DNA from: Paenibacillus hemerocallicola
GTDB lineage: Bacteria; Bacillota; Bacilli; Paenibacillales; NBRC-103111
Assembly: GCF_006265175.1 (NCBI RefSeq)
Contig: NZ_VDCQ01000008.1
Location: 1 to 64,000, forward strand
Direction of reading: 5' to 3'
Length of the DNA: 64,000 nt
The position numbers and the translations under genes were made by a program. Each line of letters starts with the position of its first letter. Positions within the stretch are counted from its first letter, which is position 1. The notes under the pieces were generated by a model. That model was not told the DNA's origin. It did no database searches and saw only the letters and a list, made by a program, of their open reading frames with translations. Below, piece by piece: positions 61,916 to 64,000 of this stretch.

Positions 61916-62800
61916 TCACCCTTTGAGCGCTCCGATCATGATGCCTCTGACGAAATATTTCTGAAGAAACGGATACAGCAGCAAAATGGGCAGATTGGCT
62001 ATAACGACGACCGCATATTTGACCGCTTCCTGATCCATGATCGTCTTGGCATGAGAGCCGTCTCCCACGTTGACCATTCCCTCCATCTCGTCCTTGATCA
62101 GAATTTCCCGCAAAATAAGCTGCAGCGGATAATGCTCCCGGTCCGTCAAATAAATAAGAGCGTTGAAGTATGCATTCCAATGACCCACCGCATAGAACAG
62201 CACCATGACCGCGAGAATAGGCATCGACAGCGGCAGCACGATACGCCACAGCGTCTTCCAGTCGGAGCAGCCGTCGATCGCCGCCGCTTCCTGAATTTCG
62301 CCGGGAATGCTGGTTTGGAAGAAGGTGCGCATAATGACGATATTCCAGACGGACACCGCACCCGGAACGATGAGCGCCCACATCGAATTAAGCATCCCGA
62401 GCTGTTTGACCAGCATATAAGCGGGGACGAGTCCGCCGCTGAAAAACATCGTAAACACCATGATCGCGGTAATGACATTGCGTCCGTAGAAGCTTTTTTG
62501 CGATAGCGGGTAAGCCGCCAGGACCGTCATAACCAGATTGATCGCGGTGCCGACGACGGTGTAAATAATCGTGTTCAGATAGCTGTTCAGCAGATCGCTA
62601 TTTTCCAATACCTTCTTGTATCCGACGAAGCTGAGGTCCATCGGCCACAGCCACATGTCCCCGTTCAGAACGGACGCCGGGTCGCTGATCGAGGCGCTCA
62701 GTACGAATACGAGCGGATACAGCACCAGCACGGCAACCATGGCAAGCAGCGCGTAAATGACCGCCTCGAACCATTTGTCCCCCAAGCTGCGGGTTTCCAT
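61916..62800 (-). CDS. Sugar ABC transporter permease, LplC type
   Basis: A 294-residue permease with six membrane helices and the loop EAAAIDGCSDWKTLWRIVLPLSMPILA (EAA motif, about residues 180-205). The N-terminal YPLVFVLSASISDP and the late GDGSHAKTIMDQEAVKYA are typical of LplC/YtcP. The start at 62800 has AAGGAGG. It overlaps nothing and follows the LplB-type gene by 14 bases. A separate ATPase (MsmX-like) would be needed and is not encoded here. Confidence 0.93.
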   Translation of the reverse strand: METRSLGDKWFEAVIYALLAMVAVLVLYPLVFVLSASISDPASVLNGDMWLWPMDLSFVGYKKVLENSDLLNSYLNTIIYTVVGTAINLVMTVLAAYPLSQKSFYGRNVITAIMVFTMFFSGGLVPAYMLVKQLGMLNSMWALIVPGAVSVWNIVIMRTFFQTSIPGEIQEAAAIDGCSDWKTLWRIVLPLSMPILAVMVLFYAVGHWNAYFNALIYLTDREHYPLQLILREILIKDEMEGMVNVGDGSHAKTIMDQEAVKYAVVVIANLPILLLYPFLQKYFVRGIMIGALKG

Positions 62801-62814
62801 GGAACCCCTCCTTT

Positions 62815-63774
62815 TCACCATAAGCTGGCTTGATTGACCGCCCTCGCGATCCGATTCACCGTCAGCAGCAATATTAAGTTCACGACCGAGTTGAACAATC
62901 CGACCGCCGCAGCGAAACTGTACTGCGCGCCCAGCAAGCCGCTCCGGTACACATAGGTGGAGATGACGTCCGAGCTTTCGTTGTTCAGCGAATTTTGCAT
63001 CAGGAACACTTTCTCGAAGCCGACGCCCATCAGACTGCCGATGTTCAGGATGAGCAAAATGACGACGGTCGGCATAATGCCCGGCAAATTAATATGCCAA
63101 ATGCGCTGCAGCCGGGTAGCACCGTCGACTTTGGCCGCTTCGTGAAGACCGGGATCGATGCCGGCCAACGCGGCCAAATAAATGATCGAGCTCCACCCCA
63201 TCTGCTGCCAGACGCCGGACAGGACGTAGATCGTCTTGAACCACTCCGGCCTCGTCATGAAGAATATGGGCTCGCCGCCGAACGCTTTGATGATCGTGTT
63301 GACGATGCCGCTCGTCGGGGACAAAAACATGATGACGATGCCGACAAGCACGACCGTAGACAGGAAGTGCGGGGCATAAGTGACCGTCTGCACGAACTTT
63401 TTGTACTTGTCGTGCCTCACCTCGTTGATCATCAGGGCAAGCACGATCGGGATCGGAAATCCGACCGCCAGCTCGTACAGACTGATGCCGAGCGTATTCT
63501 TCAGCAGCCGCCAAAAAAAGTAGCTGTCGAAAAATCGCTCGAAATGCTTGAAGCCGGCCCAAGGGCTTCCCCATATTCCTTTCGTGGCGATAAAATCTTT
63601 AAAGGCGATCTGCACGCCGTACATCGGCATGTAATGAAACACGATAAAGTAAACCAATACCGGCGCAATGAGCACATACAGCTGCCAATGTCGGAGGATC
63701 GCCCGTATCGCTCGGCCCTGCCGCTTCCGTCGCCCCGTCATCGCGGCCGTCGCCCGGGCTTGTACATGTTCCAA
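62815..63774 (-). CDS. Sugar ABC transporter permease, LplB type
   Basis: A 319-residue permease. An Arg-rich N-terminus precedes six helices; FHYMPMYGVQIAFKDF and the loop EAAKVDGATRLQRIWHINLPGIMP (about residues 210-233) are characteristic of LplB/YteP. FLMQNSLNNESSDVISTYVYRSG near the end is also typical. It is the first gene of the minus-strand operon. The ATG at 63774 is used; the ribosome site GGGGG is rather far upstream. Confidence 0.93.
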   Translation of the reverse strand: MEHVQARATAAMTGRRKRQGRAIRAILRHWQLYVLIAPVLVYFIVFHYMPMYGVQIAFKDFIATKGIWGSPWAGFKHFERFFDSYFFWRLLKNTLGISLYELAVGFPIPIVLALMINEVRHDKYKKFVQTVTYAPHFLSTVVLVGIVIMFLSPTSGIVNTIIKAFGGEPIFFMTRPEWFKTIYVLSGVWQQMGWSSIIYLAALAGIDPGLHEAAKVDGATRLQRIWHINLPGIMPTVVILLILNIGSLMGVGFEKVFLMQNSLNNESSDVISTYVYRSGLLGAQYSFAAAVGLFNSVVNLILLLTVNRIARAVNQASLW

Positions 63775-63858
63775 TCCTATTTCCCCCTGTCGAGATCGAG
63801 ATCAAGCCGCTTGCCGGACAAACAAAATAAGACCCCGGGAAACCAAAAGCAAACAAGC

Positions 63859-63876
63859 TGTTTCCGCACGGAAACA
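63859..63876. promoter_or_regulatory. Operator-like palindrome upstream of the sugar ABC operon
   Basis: TGTTTCCG-CA-CGGAAACA is an 18-base perfect dyad with 8-base arms, about 85 bases upstream of the first permease start. Its even symmetry with a central CG-rich part resembles LacI-family operators. The regulator is not in the window. Confidence 0.5.
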
Positions 63877-64000
63877 TCGCATTGGTTACTTTCGGGTTTT
63901 CTCAGAGTCTCCACCCAATCGTATATATGAATTGTCGCAAAAGCTTCACGTCCCTATTGCTCGGGACACCTTGATCGTTCATCGGGTCGCTTTTCATTCA

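Overview
The window looks like a chromosome segment of a spore-forming, GC-rich Firmicute of the Paenibacillaceae (Paenibacillus/Cohnella type). The evidence is an sspH-type spore protein gene, a CIRCE-controlled groESL operon, strong Shine-Dalgarno sites with frequent GTG/TTG starts, an SLH-domain surface protein, LplB/LplC-type sugar ABC transporters, and gene order like the Bacillus subtilis ydi-groEL region. No rRNA, tRNA or CRISPR array was recognised.

Layout. (1) 1-12380, minus strand: an AT-rich surface-glycan cluster with flippase, polymerase, three glycosyltransferases, GNAT acetyltransferase, initiating phosphoglycosyl transferase and DegT aminotransferase, interrupted by two decayed IS630-type elements. 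(2) 12382-19052, minus: the conserved head of the cluster, with PHP tyrosine phosphatase, an S-layer-like SLH protein, Wzz-type chain-length protein, BY-kinase and CapD/PglF dehydratase. The dehydratase, aminotransferase, acetyltransferase and PglC-like enzyme could together make and load a 4-amino-sugar of the bacillosamine type. (3) 19440-20422: a shattered MalT-type LuxR regulator. (4) 20543-38540: groEL-groES, tatC-tatA, molybdenum-cofactor genes (moeA-like, moaB, moaC), 5-formyl-THF cyclo-ligase, an ABC-F ATPase, then tsaD-rimI-tsaB-tsaE-thiL. This follows the B. subtilis order, but two genes and a DnaA-box cluster lie between abcF and tsaD. (5) 38812-47472: small membrane protein, AIM24-like protein, sspH with a new 56-codon gene, and a split NHEJ set (ku, ligase, LigD polymerase) interrupted by an orphan sugar-binding lipoprotein, an AraC regulator and an AraC pseudogene. 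(6) 47611-56897: globin-coupled sensor, cardiolipin synthase, CPBP protease, DUF4177 protein, a MoxR-DUF58-DUF4129 operon, and an ECF41 sigma factor next to its probable target, an AhpD-like carboxymuconolactone decarboxylase. (7) 56969-60100: a chimeric formate/nitrite-transporter fragment fused to CobA, preceded by a leader that folds as an ANTAR two-hexaloop antiterminator, with an ANTAR protein and a TrpD-like protein encoded divergently. (8) 60180-63774: an LplB/LplC/lipoprotein sugar ABC operon.

The most notable signals are the ANTAR leader (58132-58285), the DnaA-box cluster (32072-32278) placed between abcF and tsaD, the 12-base poly-G tract inside the flippase gene, the ECF41-type promoter in front of the decarboxylase gene, the FNT-CobA fusion, and two paralogous permease-less sugar-binding lipoproteins each preceded by a cre-like site.
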